Origin: Gemmatimonadota bacterium
GTDB taxonomy: Bacteria; Gemmatimonadota; Gemmatimonadetes; Longimicrobiales; Gaopeijiaceae
Assembly (NCBI GenBank): GCA_022822325.1
Contig: JAJEBW010000023.1
Location: forward strand, 1 to 53,662
DNA length: 53,662 bases
Reading direction: 5' to 3'
Position 1 is the first letter of the stretch, and the number at the start of each line of letters is the position of its first letter. Under the pieces are notes generated by a model. That model saw only the letters and a program-made list of their open reading frames with translations. It ran no database searches and was not told the origin of the DNA. Below, piece by piece: positions 25,219 through 34,369 of the stretch. A program made the translations under genes and the position numbers.

Positions 25219-25623
25219 ATGGCAAAATCCCGCGTTGTTCAGACGCTCCCGGAGGCAGTGATTTCCATCGTCGGCGCCGGCATGCAGATTCGCGGCGACT
25301 GCGAATCAAGCGACACGATCCGGATTGAAGGCACCGTGGAGGGCTCGGTTCGCGCCGAAAAGGCGGTGGTGATCGGGAAGGGTGGAAGCGTCATCGGCGA
25401 CGTTACCACTGCAGACGCCAAGATCGCCGGTTCGGTCAAGGGAATCCTGGATATCAACTCCCGGTTGGAGCTCGCCTCCACGGCCAGGATCGACGGCGAA
25501 ATCCGAACCGCGCGCCTGCAGCTCGACGAGGGCGGGGTGGTCAACGGCACGGTGAGCGTCGGTCGCAAGGAAGACGTGCAACTGACCATGGACAAGGGAG
25601 CCAAGAGGTCGGCCGGCAGGTAG
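25219..25623 (+). CDS. bactofilin family cytoskeletal protein
   Basis: Bactofilins polymerise without nucleotide into filaments that act in cell shape, stalks or chromosome organisation. This 134-residue protein has a central right-handed beta-helix domain (about 15-115) with the repeated hydrophobic pattern and Gly turns: DTIRIEGTVEGSVRAEKAVV, GKGGSVIGDVTTADAKIAGS and NSRLELASTARIDGEIRTA. The short N- and C-terminal tails are disordered and basic. A clear AAGGAAGAG site precedes the ATG. It follows the M23 gene, and bactofilin-M23 pairing is widespread, while closeness to parAB recalls Myxococcus, where bactofilins bind ParAB. Confidence 0.92.
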   Translation: MAKSRVVQTLPEAVISIVGAGMQIRGDCESSDTIRIEGTVEGSVRAEKAVVIGKGGSVIGDVTTADAKIAGSVKGILDINSRLELASTARIDGEIRTARLQLDEGGVVNGTVSVGRKEDVQLTMDKGAKRSAGR

Positions 25624-25625
25624 CG

Positions 25626-26480
25626 ATGCCGACGAGCAGCGCGCGACCTTCCCATGAAGCGCGCGGACGCGGCGCAGGGGAGGGCGAAGGGCAGGGTCCG
25701 GAGAGAGGAGGCCGGGCCCCGGCGGTGCCACTGAAACGGATCGTCTCGTTTCTCGACGACTATCTGGCCATTCAGTCGATTGCCGATTACGCCACTGCGC
25801 TCAACGGCCTTCAGCTCGACGCGGACGGTCCGGTCCACTCCTTTGCGGTCGCCGTTGATGCCAGCCAACGCGTGATTGAAGAGGCCGCCCCGCACGCCGA
25901 CCTTCTCATCGTCCACCACGGGATCTTCTGGGATGGTCTCCAGCCGCTGCGGGGGACCCGATTCCAGCGCATCAGGACCCTGATCGAGAGCGGGACGGCG
26001 CTTTACAGCGCGCACCTTCCCCTCGATGGACATGGCGAGGTGGGAAATGCAGTCGTCATCGCGCGGGCCCTGCGGCTGCGGAAGCTGACGCCCTTCGGGA
26101 GCTACAACGGCGCCCGGGTCGGGTGGTCTGGCCAGCTCGCGGAGCCGGGAACAGTGGATTCGATCCGTGCGAAGCTGGCGCGGGTCCTCGACGGTCCGGT
26201 CCGCGCACTCCCCGGCGGTCCCGAGAAGATCGCTGCGGCAGGCGTCGTGACGGGGGCCGGCGGATCATTCCTGGCGGAGGCGGCAGAGCGGGGACTGGAT
26301 CTCCTCGTCACCGGCGAGGCAAACCATCACCATGCGATAGAAGCGGCGGAGGTGGGCGTGACCCTCCTGCTCGGCGGCCACTACGCAACCGAGACCTTCG
26401 GAGTGCGGGCCCTCGCAGAGCTCCTCACCGATCGATTCGGAATCCGGGGCAGCTTCGTGGACGCGCCGACCGGACTCTGA
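25626..26480 (+). CDS. NIF3/YbgI-family dinuclear metal centre protein
   Basis: A member of the NIF3 family, also annotated 'GTP cyclohydrolase I type 2 homolog', which forms hexamers with two metals per subunit and whose role is not settled. Metal ligands can be seen in LLIVHHGIFW, YSAHLPLDGHGEVGN and near the C-terminus in EANHHHAIEAAE and LGGHYATETFG. The start is uncertain: ATG 25626 lies two bases after the bactofilin stop and adds 33 Gly/Arg-rich residues, while GTG 25725 gives a core-only protein (VPLKRIVSFLDDYL) with GAGGAGG upstream, though some 13 bases away. Confidence 0.87.
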   Translation: MPTSSARPSHEARGRGAGEGEGQGPERGGRAPAVPLKRIVSFLDDYLAIQSIADYATALNGLQLDADGPVHSFAVAVDASQRVIEEAAPHADLLIVHHGIFWDGLQPLRGTRFQRIRTLIESGTALYSAHLPLDGHGEVGNAVVIARALRLRKLTPFGSYNGARVGWSGQLAEPGTVDSIRAKLARVLDGPVRALPGGPEKIAAAGVVTGAGGSFLAEAAERGLDLLVTGEANHHHAIEAAEVGVTLLLGGHYATETFGVRALAELLTDRFGIRGSFVDAPTGL

Positions 26481-26517
26481 ACGACATCAGAATGGAACCG
26501 ACACGGGACGGTCGAAG

Positions 26518-28854
26518 ATGAGCAGACGGATCAATCACGGCATCGTGGCAACTCTGATGGCGGTCGCCCTTGCATCCGCAGCGATTGGGCCTCACCCCCT
26601 TGCCGGCCAGGTCCCCTCGCCCGAGGACCACTTCGGGTTCCCCATGGGCGCCGCGGGACGGTTGGCAAACTGGGACGATTTGACCGCCTACTACGAGATC
26701 CTGGCGCGCACCAGCGACCGGGTGGTCGTGGACACTCTGGGCCCGACCACAATGGCACGCCCCTTCGTGATGCTGACGATCACCAGTCCGGCGAATCATG
26801 CCCGCCTCCCCGAGCTTCGGGAGATCCAGCGCAGACTGGCCGACCCGCGGACCGTCGCCAACCCGGCCGAACTCGAGGGTCTGCTCGAATCCGGGCGCAC
26901 GATCGTCATGATCACCCACGCGATTCATTCCACCGAGGTGGGCTCCGCCCAGGTCGCCGCTCGTCTTGCCCACCACCTGGCCTCCTCGCAGGACGAACGG
27001 GTTCAGGAGATCCTCGACCAGGTCATTCTCCTTCAGATACCCTCGCTCAATCCCGATGGAACCCAGTGGGTGAACGACTTCTACAACCGGTACCGAGGAA
27101 CCGAGTTCGAGGGCCGCCCGCCGCCCTGGCTCTACCACTTCTACACCGGACACGACAACAACCGCGACTGGTTCACCTTCCATCAGGCGGAAACGCAGCA
27201 CACCGTCGTTGCCCAGAATGCCTGGCATCCCCAGATCGTCCACGACATTCACCAGATGGGCGGGTCCGGAGCGCGCATCTTCTTTCCGCCGTACATCGAT
27301 CCGATCGAGCCCAATGTCGATCCGGGGCTTGTCGCTGCCGTGAACCAGTTGGGCGCCTATATGGCCGCGGAGCTCACCGCGCAGGGCAAGCGGGGCGTCG
27401 TCATCAATGCGATCTACGATGGATTTCATCCGGGACGCGCCTACATGCACTACCACGGAGGGGCGCGCATCCTCAGCGAGACCGCGTCGGCAATGCTTGC
27501 CACCTCGATCGAGGTTCCGGAAGAGGTGGTGCAGGGGGGACGCGAATACGATGCGGCAGAGGCCGCCTGGAACTTTCCGTGGCCCTGGCGAGGGGGAAGC
27601 TGGGGACTGCCCGACATCGTCGAGTACCAGTTTTCCGGAGCGATGGCGCTCCTTGCGAATGCCGCGAAGAACCGGCGCTACTGGCTGGAGAACTTCCACC
27701 GGGTGAATGAACGCGCGGTGACGGGATGGGCCGATTGGCCGGCCGCCTGGGTTCTGCCCGCCGGGCAGGAGAACGAGGTCGGGCTGCGCAGCATTCTCAG
27801 GATCCTCACGATGGGCGATGTGGAGGTCCGGCGGGCGGAGTCGGAATTCACGGCGGGCGGGACGACCTACCCGGCTGGATCGAATGTGGTGCTGATGCGA
27901 CAGCCGCATGCCGCGTTCGCCCAGACGTTGCTAACCGTCCAGGAATACCCGGATCTGCGCGAGTATCCCGGGGGACCGCCGAAGCGACCCTACGACGTGA
28001 CCGCGCACACCCTTCCTCTGCTGATGAATGCCGAGGCCCATCCCCTTGACGCGGCTCCGAGTGTCGCGCTCAGCGATCCCATGCCGGTCCAGGAAGTGGA
28101 GTACGACCTTCCCGCCGAGCTGACCGGGCCGGATGCGCCGCGCATCGCGATGTACAAGGGTCACCAGGAACCGATGATCGCCGGTTGGACGCGGTGGATG
28201 TTCGACCGGCACGAAATGCGCTACGACTCGCTGCACGACGCGAGGATCCGTTCCGGCGGGCTGCGGGAAGACTACGATGTGCTGGTCTTCCAGAGCCAGT
28301 CCGAGCGGTCGATCGCCGAAGGCCATCCGCCGGGGTCTCTCCCTGCGGAGTACACGGGGGGACTTGGGGAGGAAGGGGGAGCGGCGGTGCGCGAATTCGT
28401 GGAAGCGGGAGGACGCCTGGTCGTCATGGAAGAAGCCGCCGACTTCGCCATTCGCCTCTTTGGGCTGGATGTGAGCAACGCCGTGGCCGGACTCGCGAAC
28501 ACCGAGTTCTATGTTCCGGGCTCGATCCTGCGCGTCGATCTCGAACCCGGGCGATTGACGGAGGGATACGATGGCCAAACGGCCGCCTGGTACTGGCGCA
28601 GCAGTCGCGCATTCGATGTGAGGGACGAGCGGGTCGAGGTCGTCGGCCGCTACGGCGAAGGCAATCCCGTCATCTCGGGATGGATTCTGGGACCGGAAAG
28701 GCTGGCGGGACGGCCAGCGTTGCTTCGGGCCCGGATCGGTCGCGGCGAGGTGATTCTCTTCGGCTTCCAACCGAATTACCGCGGTCAGAGCATCGTCACC
28801 TGGCCGCTCCTCTTCAATGCCCTCGCGGGTGGGCGGGAAGGATTGATCGGATGA
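26518..28854 (+). CDS. secreted M14-family zinc carboxypeptidase with C-terminal GATase-like domain
   Basis: A 778-residue exported protein with a signal peptide ending near residue 30 (PLAGQ). The peptidase domain (about 50-350) shows ITHAIHSTEVGS (H137, E140) and VHDIHQMGG (H245) as likely zinc ligands, with IPSLNPDGTQ between, as in M14 carboxypeptidases of a large environmental clade. The last 250 residues have a Rossmann-like fold resembling a class I glutamine amidotransferase (DVLVFQSQSE, VREFVEAGGRLVVMEE, GRGEVILFGFQPNYRGQS). This combination occurs in 'peptidase M14' proteins of Gemmatimonadota and relatives. It probably degrades exogenous peptides. The next gene overlaps by four bases. 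Confidence 0.87.
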   Translation: MSRRINHGIVATLMAVALASAAIGPHPLAGQVPSPEDHFGFPMGAAGRLANWDDLTAYYEILARTSDRVVVDTLGPTTMARPFVMLTITSPANHARLPELREIQRRLADPRTVANPAELEGLLESGRTIVMITHAIHSTEVGSAQVAARLAHHLASSQDERVQEILDQVILLQIPSLNPDGTQWVNDFYNRYRGTEFEGRPPPWLYHFYTGHDNNRDWFTFHQAETQHTVVAQNAWHPQIVHDIHQMGGSGARIFFPPYIDPIEPNVDPGLVAAVNQLGAYMAAELTAQGKRGVVINAIYDGFHPGRAYMHYHGGARILSETASAMLATSIEVPEEVVQGGREYDAAEAAWNFPWPWRGGSWGLPDIVEYQFSGAMALLANAAKNRRYWLENFHRVNERAVTGWADWPAAWVLPAGQENEVGLRSILRILTMGDVEVRRAESEFTAGGTTYPAGSNVVLMRQPHAAFAQTLLTVQEYPDLREYPGGPPKRPYDVTAHTLPLLMNAEAHPLDAAPSVALSDPMPVQEVEYDLPAELTGPDAPRIAMYKGHQEPMIAGWTRWMFDRHEMRYDSLHDARIRSGGLREDYDVLVFQSQSERSIAEGHPPGSLPAEYTGGLGEEGGAAVREFVEAGGRLVVMEEAADFAIRLFGLDVSNAVAGLANTEFYVPGSILRVDLEPGRLTEGYDGQTAAWYWRSSRAFDVRDERVEVVGRYGEGNPVISGWILGPERLAGRPALLRARIGRGEVILFGFQPNYRGQSIVTWPLLFNALAGGREGLIG

Positions 28855-29639
28855 CGAGGACCACCACCTGCCCCAAATGCGGACACCGCCAGCCCGGCGC
28901 CGACGCCAAGTTCTGTGCGCTTTGCGGGAGCCCGCTCCATGGTCCGCCCTGTCCGGATTGCGGAATCGCGCTCGGCGTGGACGATCGCTACTGCATCGCG
29001 TGCGGAGCCCAGGTGCGGCCCGCGGCGAGGTCCGTCTTCGCGGAGGCCAACCGGGTCCCCTGGGCGGTCGCCGCCGTCCTCGCCCTTGCGCTGGTCGGCG
29101 CGCTTGTGCTGCGGCCACGCGACAGCGGGGAGAGCGCCCCCCCGACCGGTCAGCCCGTTACCGCGCTGGGTCCCACGTCGGCCGTCGACCTGAACGCCAT
29201 GACCCCGCGCGAGGCCGCCACCCGTCTCTTTGACCGCGTCATGACCGCCATCGAACAGGGAAACCGCGACGAAGCGGCCCTCTTCCTGCCGATGGCGATC
29301 GCTTCCTACGACCTGATCGCCGCCCTATCGCTGGACGACCGCTTCCACCTCTCGCTCCTCCACGCGGCTGCGGACAATGGCGCCGAGGCGCTGGCGATCG
29401 CCGAGGCCGGGCTGGCCGTTCGTCCCACGCACCTCCTCTGCCTGGCCGCGGCTGCCGAGGGCGCGCTCCTGCTCGGAGACACGACGCGGGCCGAGGCGCA
29501 CTACCGGACGCTTGTGGAGTCCTACGACGCAGAGTTGGCCACGGGTCTGGAGGAATACGGGTTCGGCGGAACCGGACACGGCAACCTCCTTCCCGTCCTG
29601 CGCGAAGAGGCCATCGCCTTCCTCTCCCGTTCCCGCTGA
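28851..29639 (+). CDS. double zinc-ribbon membrane protein with helical repeat domain
   Basis: A 262-residue protein with two N-terminal zinc ribbons (CPKCGHRQPGADAKFCALCG and CPDCGIALGVDDRYCIACG), then one TM helix (about 71-90, AVAAVLALALVGALVLR) and a helical domain of about 130 residues that looks TPR-like (EALAIAEAGLAVRPTHLLCL). The zinc ribbons should be in the cytoplasm and the helical part outside. Function is unknown. The ATG overlaps the M14 gene stop, so it is probably co-expressed with that peptidase. Confidence 0.75.
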   Translation: MTRTTTCPKCGHRQPGADAKFCALCGSPLHGPPCPDCGIALGVDDRYCIACGAQVRPAARSVFAEANRVPWAVAAVLALALVGALVLRPRDSGESAPPTGQPVTALGPTSAVDLNAMTPREAATRLFDRVMTAIEQGNRDEAALFLPMAIASYDLIAALSLDDRFHLSLLHAAADNGAEALAIAEAGLAVRPTHLLCLAAAAEGALLLGDTTRAEAHYRTLVESYDAELATGLEEYGFGGTGHGNLLPVLREEAIAFLSRSR

Positions 29640-29649
29640 GGGCCGTCCC

Positions 29650-30765
29650 ATGATCGCAACGCCCCTGAGTCTCGCCACCCTGATCGTCGCGGCCGCCGCA
29701 CTCGCCTTCTGGCTCGACCAGCGCGTTCCCGCTCTCGGCAAGATCGGCGCATCGATGCTGGCCATCATCTTCGGCGCGTTGCTCTCCAACCTGGGTCTCG
29801 TGCCCGCCACCTCCCCCGTCTACGATGTGATCCAGGGCCCCGTGACCTCGGTTTCGGTTGCCTGGCTGCTCCTCGCCGTCGATCTGCGCGATTTGCCGAA
29901 GGCCGGGCCACGGATGATCGGGGCATTCGGTATCGCCCTTGTGGGCACGGTCCTGGGCGCCTTCGTCGCGGCCTTTCTCTTTGGGGACTTCTTCGCCGAC
30001 GACACCCGCGGAATCGCCGCCGCCCTGACCGGCACCTACACGGGCGGTTCGGTCAACTTCAACTCCGTCGGACGGGAGATGGGGCTAACCGGATCGCTCT
30101 TCGCGGGTCTGGGCGCGGCGGATGCGATCGTGACCGGGCTCTGGCTGGGCGTAACGCTGATCGTTCCCTTCCGCGTTGCCAGGGCCGCAACTTCCAGAGA
30201 AGACCCCAGGCCGGTCGTCGACATGGGATCCCATCATCCCTACACGGCGAAGGTCTCGCTGTCGGCCGTCGGGGTGGCGAAGCTCCTTGCCATCGGGCTG
30301 ACTCTCGTCTTCGCATCGGAATGGCTCGGCGCCCGGGTCCCCGGCATCTCCGCGATCCTCTGGCTCACCACCCTGGCCCTGGTCGTTGGCCACGCGCCCG
30401 GCGTCCGCGATCTGCCCGGCGCGATGCAATTCGGCTCCGTCGGCCTCCACTTCTTCTTCGTTCTCATCGGCATCATGTCGCGCGTTCCCGACATCATCGA
30501 GGTCGGTCTGGAGATCCTCTATTTCACGCTGACCGTCGTCGCGGTGCATGGGGCGGTAGTCTTCGGGATCGGTCGCCTCTGCCGCCTCGATGTGGCCACC
30601 ATCTCGGTCGCCTCGCAGGCCGCGGTCGGAGGACCGTCGAGCGCCCTGGCGGTGGCGGTCGCGCGCGAATGGCGGCAACTCGTCCTTCCGGGCGTCATTA
30701 TCGGACTCCTGGGCTATGCGGTCGGCACCTATCTGGGGCTCGGGGTTGCCTTCGTCCTGCGATGA
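29650..30765 (+). CDS. DUF819 family integral membrane protein
   Basis: A 371-residue, very hydrophobic protein with about ten or eleven membrane segments, of the DUF819 (YjcL-like) family. Recognisable features are GKIGASMLAIIFGALLSNLG, GTYTGGSVNFNSVGREMGLT and the C-terminal SVASQAAVGGPSSALAVAVA. The paired Gly/Ser-rich segments in each half look like an inverted-repeat transporter, but the substrate is unknown. The ATG at 29650 lies ten bases after the zinc-ribbon gene; no obvious ribosome-binding site is seen. Confidence 0.87.
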   Translation: MIATPLSLATLIVAAAALAFWLDQRVPALGKIGASMLAIIFGALLSNLGLVPATSPVYDVIQGPVTSVSVAWLLLAVDLRDLPKAGPRMIGAFGIALVGTVLGAFVAAFLFGDFFADDTRGIAAALTGTYTGGSVNFNSVGREMGLTGSLFAGLGAADAIVTGLWLGVTLIVPFRVARAATSREDPRPVVDMGSHHPYTAKVSLSAVGVAKLLAIGLTLVFASEWLGARVPGISAILWLTTLALVVGHAPGVRDLPGAMQFGSVGLHFFFVLIGIMSRVPDIIEVGLEILYFTLTVVAVHGAVVFGIGRLCRLDVATISVASQAAVGGPSSALAVAVAREWRQLVLPGVIIGLLGYAVGTYLGLGVAFVLR

Positions 30766-30882
30766 CGCCGCATCACGCCTGCGGGAAATGCGGGCTGCAT
30801 GGTGCCGATCGGCCCCTTTTCTTATGATTCACGGCCCATTTGGTCGGAAAACGCCGGGAACTACCGGGAGCGAGAGACGGAA

Positions 30883-32145
30883 GTGACTCCGCCGGACACG
30901 CTGCGGGGCGGATATGCCCCCACGGGAAAGGACACGGGTCGGGTGAAGCCCAAGGGTTCAGGACGAATCCGGGCGCACCGCGATCTCGACACCATCCCGA
31001 TTGCCTCGCGCAAGCCGTCGTGGCTGAAGGTGCGCTCCCCGGGCGGACGCAACTATCTGCGGCTGAAGCAGTTGATGCGCAGCCAGTCTCTCCACACGGT
31101 CTGCGAGGAAGCCGGCTGCCCGAATATCGGAGAGTGCTGGGAGGCGGGAACGGCCACCTTCATGATCCTGGGCGACGTCTGTACGCGCGCCTGCAAATAC
31201 TGCGCGGTGGCGCACGGGATGCCGACCGAGCTCGATCTCGACGAACCCCGCCGCGTGGCGGATACGATTGCTGCGATGGAGCTGGATCATGTGGTCATCA
31301 CCTCGGTCAACCGCGACGAACTCGCCGATGGCGGCGCCGGGATCTACGCGGCGACGATTCGAGAGGTGCACACGCGGCTCCCGCACTGCTCGGTCGAGGT
31401 GCTGATTCCCGACTTCAAGGGCGAGGAGAGCGCGCTCGCCACCGTGATGGAGGCCGGTCCCGCGATCCTGGGCCACAACCTCGAAACGGTGGAGCGGCTG
31501 CACCCGGAGGTCAGGCCCGGAGGACGCTACTGGCGCTCGATCTCGTACCTGGGCGCGGCCAAGCGGATCGATCCGGCGATGTTGACCAAGACCGGAATCA
31601 TCCTGGGCATGGGCGAGGAGGCCGGCGAGATCCGCCAAGCGATGGCCGACCTGAGGGACGCCGCCGTCGATATCCTGACGCTGGGACAGTATCTGCGCCC
31701 GTCCCGCCAGCATATCCCGGTGGCGCGTTGGGTTACGCCTGCGGAGTTTGCGGAGTGGAAACGGATCGGCGAAGGCGAATACGGCTTCCGCCATGTCGAA
31801 TCCGGCCCCCTGGTCCGGTCCAGCTACCACGCCGGGGAGCAGGCGCGCGAGGTCCAGGCGGGGGGACCCGGGAAGATTCAGAGTGTGATGGAGGCCGACA
31901 TTCCCGCGCCCGCCGAGTTGCCCGTTGCGGCTGCCGGGTGCGCAAGCCGCCCGCCACCGAGCGTTCCGCCCAGATCTCGCGGGAAAACCCTGCCGCTGTT
32001 GCGGATTCAGGCGAGCCGCGACCATGCGGGAATGGCCGGTCCCGCGGGAGCCGCGAGGTCCGCGCCGGTCGGCGGCCCCGGGCGAGCCGGAGAGCTGGCC
32101 CGAAGCGAAGATCCATTTCGAAGAGCGTCCAGGGGAGCCGGTTGA
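30883..32145 (+). CDS. lipA: lipoyl synthase LipA with long C-terminal extension
   Basis: LipA inserts two sulphurs into protein-bound octanoyl groups to make lipoyl cofactors, here most likely for the E2 gene downstream. Both iron-sulphur clusters are readable: CEEAGCPNIGEC for the auxiliary cluster and CTRACKYC for the radical-SAM cluster, with the conserved RSSYHAGEQ near the end of the core, which contains the usual auxiliary-cluster serine. About 80 Pro/Arg-rich residues of no known family follow the core. The start is uncertain: GTG 30883 has a purine-rich GAGAGACGGAA, while ATG 30799 would add 28 residues. Its stop (TGA 32143-32145) lies next to the E1alpha start. Confidence 0.93.
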   Translation: MTPPDTLRGGYAPTGKDTGRVKPKGSGRIRAHRDLDTIPIASRKPSWLKVRSPGGRNYLRLKQLMRSQSLHTVCEEAGCPNIGECWEAGTATFMILGDVCTRACKYCAVAHGMPTELDLDEPRRVADTIAAMELDHVVITSVNRDELADGGAGIYAATIREVHTRLPHCSVEVLIPDFKGEESALATVMEAGPAILGHNLETVERLHPEVRPGGRYWRSISYLGAAKRIDPAMLTKTGIILGMGEEAGEIRQAMADLRDAAVDILTLGQYLRPSRQHIPVARWVTPAEFAEWKRIGEGEYGFRHVESGPLVRSSYHAGEQAREVQAGGPGKIQSVMEADIPAPAELPVAAAGCASRPPPSVPPRSRGKTLPLLRIQASRDHAGMAGPAGAARSAPVGGPGRAGELARSEDPFRRASRGAG

Positions 32146-32150
32146 ATCGA

Positions 32151-33275
32151 ATGGCATATGCAACCCGCACGACGGAGGAGCAGTTGAACGACACCGCACC
32201 GGAATACGAGGGGTTCACCCGCGAGGAGCTGCACGGCCTTCTTGCGGAGATGCTCCTGTACCGGCGCTTCGAGGAGAAGGCGGAAGAGGCCTACGCGATC
32301 GGGAAGATCGGGGGATTCTGTCACCTGCACATCGGCCAGGAGGGACTGGCGGTCGGCGCGATTCGTCCGCTCGCCCCCGACGATGTGGTCATTACCGCCT
32401 ACCGCGAGCACACCCAGGCAATCGCCAAGGGAATCACGCCGCGCGCGGCGATGGCCGAACTCTACGGTCGCGTGGATGGCTGCTCCGGCGGGCGTGGCGG
32501 GTCGATGCACCTCTTCGACACCAGCGTCGGTTTCCTTGGGGGGCATGGAATCGTCGGCGGACAGATACCGCTCGGGGCGGGGGTCGGGTGGGCAATCCGG
32601 TACCGGGGCGGCGACCAGATCTGCGTCTGCTTCATGGGCGACGCGGCCGTCAACCAGGGCGCCTTTCTGGAAGCGCTCAACATGTCGGCGATCTGGCAGT
32701 TGCCGGTCATCTACGTCGTCGAAAACAACGGCTACGGAATGGGCACCGCATTCTCGCGGGTCTCCGCCACCGAGATGGAAGCGCGGTCCGGCGCCTACGG
32801 AATTCCTGCGCACACGGTGAATGGCCAGGATGTGATCGCCACTCACCGCTTCTTCGCCGATCTGGCCGCGAAGGTTCGCGCCGGGGCGGGACCGCAGTTC
32901 GTCAATGCAATCACCTACCGCTTCCGGGGCCACTCGATGTCCGATCCGGTGTCGGGGACCTACCGCTCCAGGGAAGAGGTCGATTCGCATGTGCGGGACC
33001 AGGATCCGATCGTGATTCTGCGCGACGGCCTGATGGAGCGAAAGATGCTGACCCAGGCCGAGCTGGAGGCGATCGACGCCGAAGCGCGCGCGATTTGCGA
33101 GGACGCGGCCGACTTTGCCGACGCCTCGCCCTTCCCCGACCCCTCCACCCTCTACGATCACGTCTACGCCGAGGTCAACGAGCGCGGAAGGCTGTTCCTG
33201 GATGGTCGCGGTCAGGGCGCTTCCGGGGCCGACGCCGTCGCGCACGGCGGAAGGCGAGGAGGTCCGAATGGCTGA
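32151..33275 (+). CDS. pdhA: pyruvate dehydrogenase E1 component, alpha subunit
   Basis: The thiamine-diphosphate-binding alpha subunit of an E1 with separate alpha and beta chains. The 374-residue protein has FCHLHIGQEGLAVGAI, TAYREHTQAIAKG, GRVDGCSGGRGGSMHLF and the ThDP motif beginning GDAAVNQGAFLEAL and ending VVENNGYGMGT, in which GDG is replaced by GDA. The phosphorylation-loop equivalent RGHSMSDPVSGTYRS is present. ATG 32151 is chosen, but a TTG at 32142, overlapping the lipA stop and four bases after AGGGGAG, is an alternative. The E2/E3 neighbours and lipA favour pyruvate over branched-chain keto acids. Confidence 0.93.
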   Translation: MAYATRTTEEQLNDTAPEYEGFTREELHGLLAEMLLYRRFEEKAEEAYAIGKIGGFCHLHIGQEGLAVGAIRPLAPDDVVITAYREHTQAIAKGITPRAAMAELYGRVDGCSGGRGGSMHLFDTSVGFLGGHGIVGGQIPLGAGVGWAIRYRGGDQICVCFMGDAAVNQGAFLEALNMSAIWQLPVIYVVENNGYGMGTAFSRVSATEMEARSGAYGIPAHTVNGQDVIATHRFFADLAAKVRAGAGPQFVNAITYRFRGHSMSDPVSGTYRSREEVDSHVRDQDPIVILRDGLMERKMLTQAELEAIDAEARAICEDAADFADASPFPDPSTLYDHVYAEVNERGRLFLDGRGQGASGADAVAHGGRRGGPNG

Positions 33276-34257
33276 GATGACCTACCGCGAGGCGCTCAAT
33301 GCGGCGATGTGCCAGGAGATGGACCGCGACGAGTCGGTCTTCCTCATGGGCGAAGAGGTGGCCGAATACGACGGCGCCTACAAGGTGTCGCGGGGAATGC
33401 TGGCCCGTTACGGTCCCGGGCGAGTGGTCGATTCCCCCATCAGCGAGCTCGGTTTCGCCGGACTCTGCGTGGGCGCAGCCATGACCGGACTGCGCCCGAT
33501 CTGCGAGTTCATGACCTTCAACTTCTCGATCCTCGCCCTCGATCAGGTGATCAACGGCGCGGCCAAGATGCTCTACATGAGCAATGGCCAGATCCCGGTG
33601 CCGATCGTCTTTCGCGGTCCGACCGGAGCGGCGCTCCAGCTCTCGGCCCAGCACTCCCAGGCCTGCGAGACCTGGTACGTGCACGCGCCCGGGATCAAGC
33701 TGGTCACTCCCGCGACCCCGGCCGACGCGAAGGGGCTTCTGGCCGCGGCGATTCGCGACGACGATCCGGTGGCGGTGATGGAGGGCGAACTCCTCTACAA
33801 CGTCCGCGGCGAGGTTCCCGACGGCGAGTACGTCATTCCGCTGGGGGTGGCCGAGCTGAAGCGCGCGGGCGACGATGTGAGCATTGTAACCCATGGCAAG
33901 ATGGTGCATGTGGCGCTGCAGGCGGCGCGGGCTCTGGAGCGCGAAGGAATCGAGGCCGACGTGCTGGATCTGCGTTCGCTTCGACCCCTTGACGCGGACG
34001 CGATCCTGGAGACCGTGCGGCGCACCAACCGGGTGGTCTATCTCGAAGAAGGATGGCCCTTTGCGGGCATAGGCGCTCAGATCGTCGCGCTGATTCAGGA
34101 CGAAGCCTTCGACCATCTTGACGCGCCGGTGTTGCGCGTGACCCAGGCCGATGTGCCGATGCCCTATGCGAAGAATCTCGAGCAGTTGGCGAAACCGGGC
34201 GTCCGCGACGTGGTGGAGGCCTGCAAGCGGGTGTTGTACATGAACGGGCACGGCTGA
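33268..34257 (+). CDS. pdhB: pyruvate dehydrogenase E1 component, beta subunit
   Basis: The transketolase-like beta subunit completes the E1 tetramer that decarboxylates pyruvate and passes the acetyl group to lipoyl-E2. The 329 residues begin MAEMTYREALNAAMCQEMDR; further landmarks are VFLMGEEVAEYDGAYKVSRG, DSPISELGFAGLCVGAAM, PIVFRGPTGAALQLSAQHSQ and the C-domain RSLRPLDADAILETVRRT. The ATG lies inside the end of the alpha gene (an 8-base overlap), with GCGAGGAGG upstream, so the two subunits are translated in close coupling. Confidence 0.95.
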   Translation: MAEMTYREALNAAMCQEMDRDESVFLMGEEVAEYDGAYKVSRGMLARYGPGRVVDSPISELGFAGLCVGAAMTGLRPICEFMTFNFSILALDQVINGAAKMLYMSNGQIPVPIVFRGPTGAALQLSAQHSQACETWYVHAPGIKLVTPATPADAKGLLAAAIRDDDPVAVMEGELLYNVRGEVPDGEYVIPLGVAELKRAGDDVSIVTHGKMVHVALQAARALEREGIEADVLDLRSLRPLDADAILETVRRTNRVVYLEEGWPFAGIGAQIVALIQDEAFDHLDAPVLRVTQADVPMPYAKNLEQLAKPGVRDVVEACKRVLYMNGHG

Positions 34258-34369
34258 CGCGGGGCCGGTCGAACGAAAATCCTGAACCGGCGACGCCGCG
34301 GCGGAGCAGGAAACGCGGGGGACTCTCCCGGCGGCGGCACGACGGCCCCAAACTTGGGAAAGCGAGAAA

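Noticed and set aside
30840..32150. Long upstream extension of the E1alpha frame (437 codons)
   Set aside because: It runs through lipA in another frame; the E1alpha family sequence begins only at about 32151.
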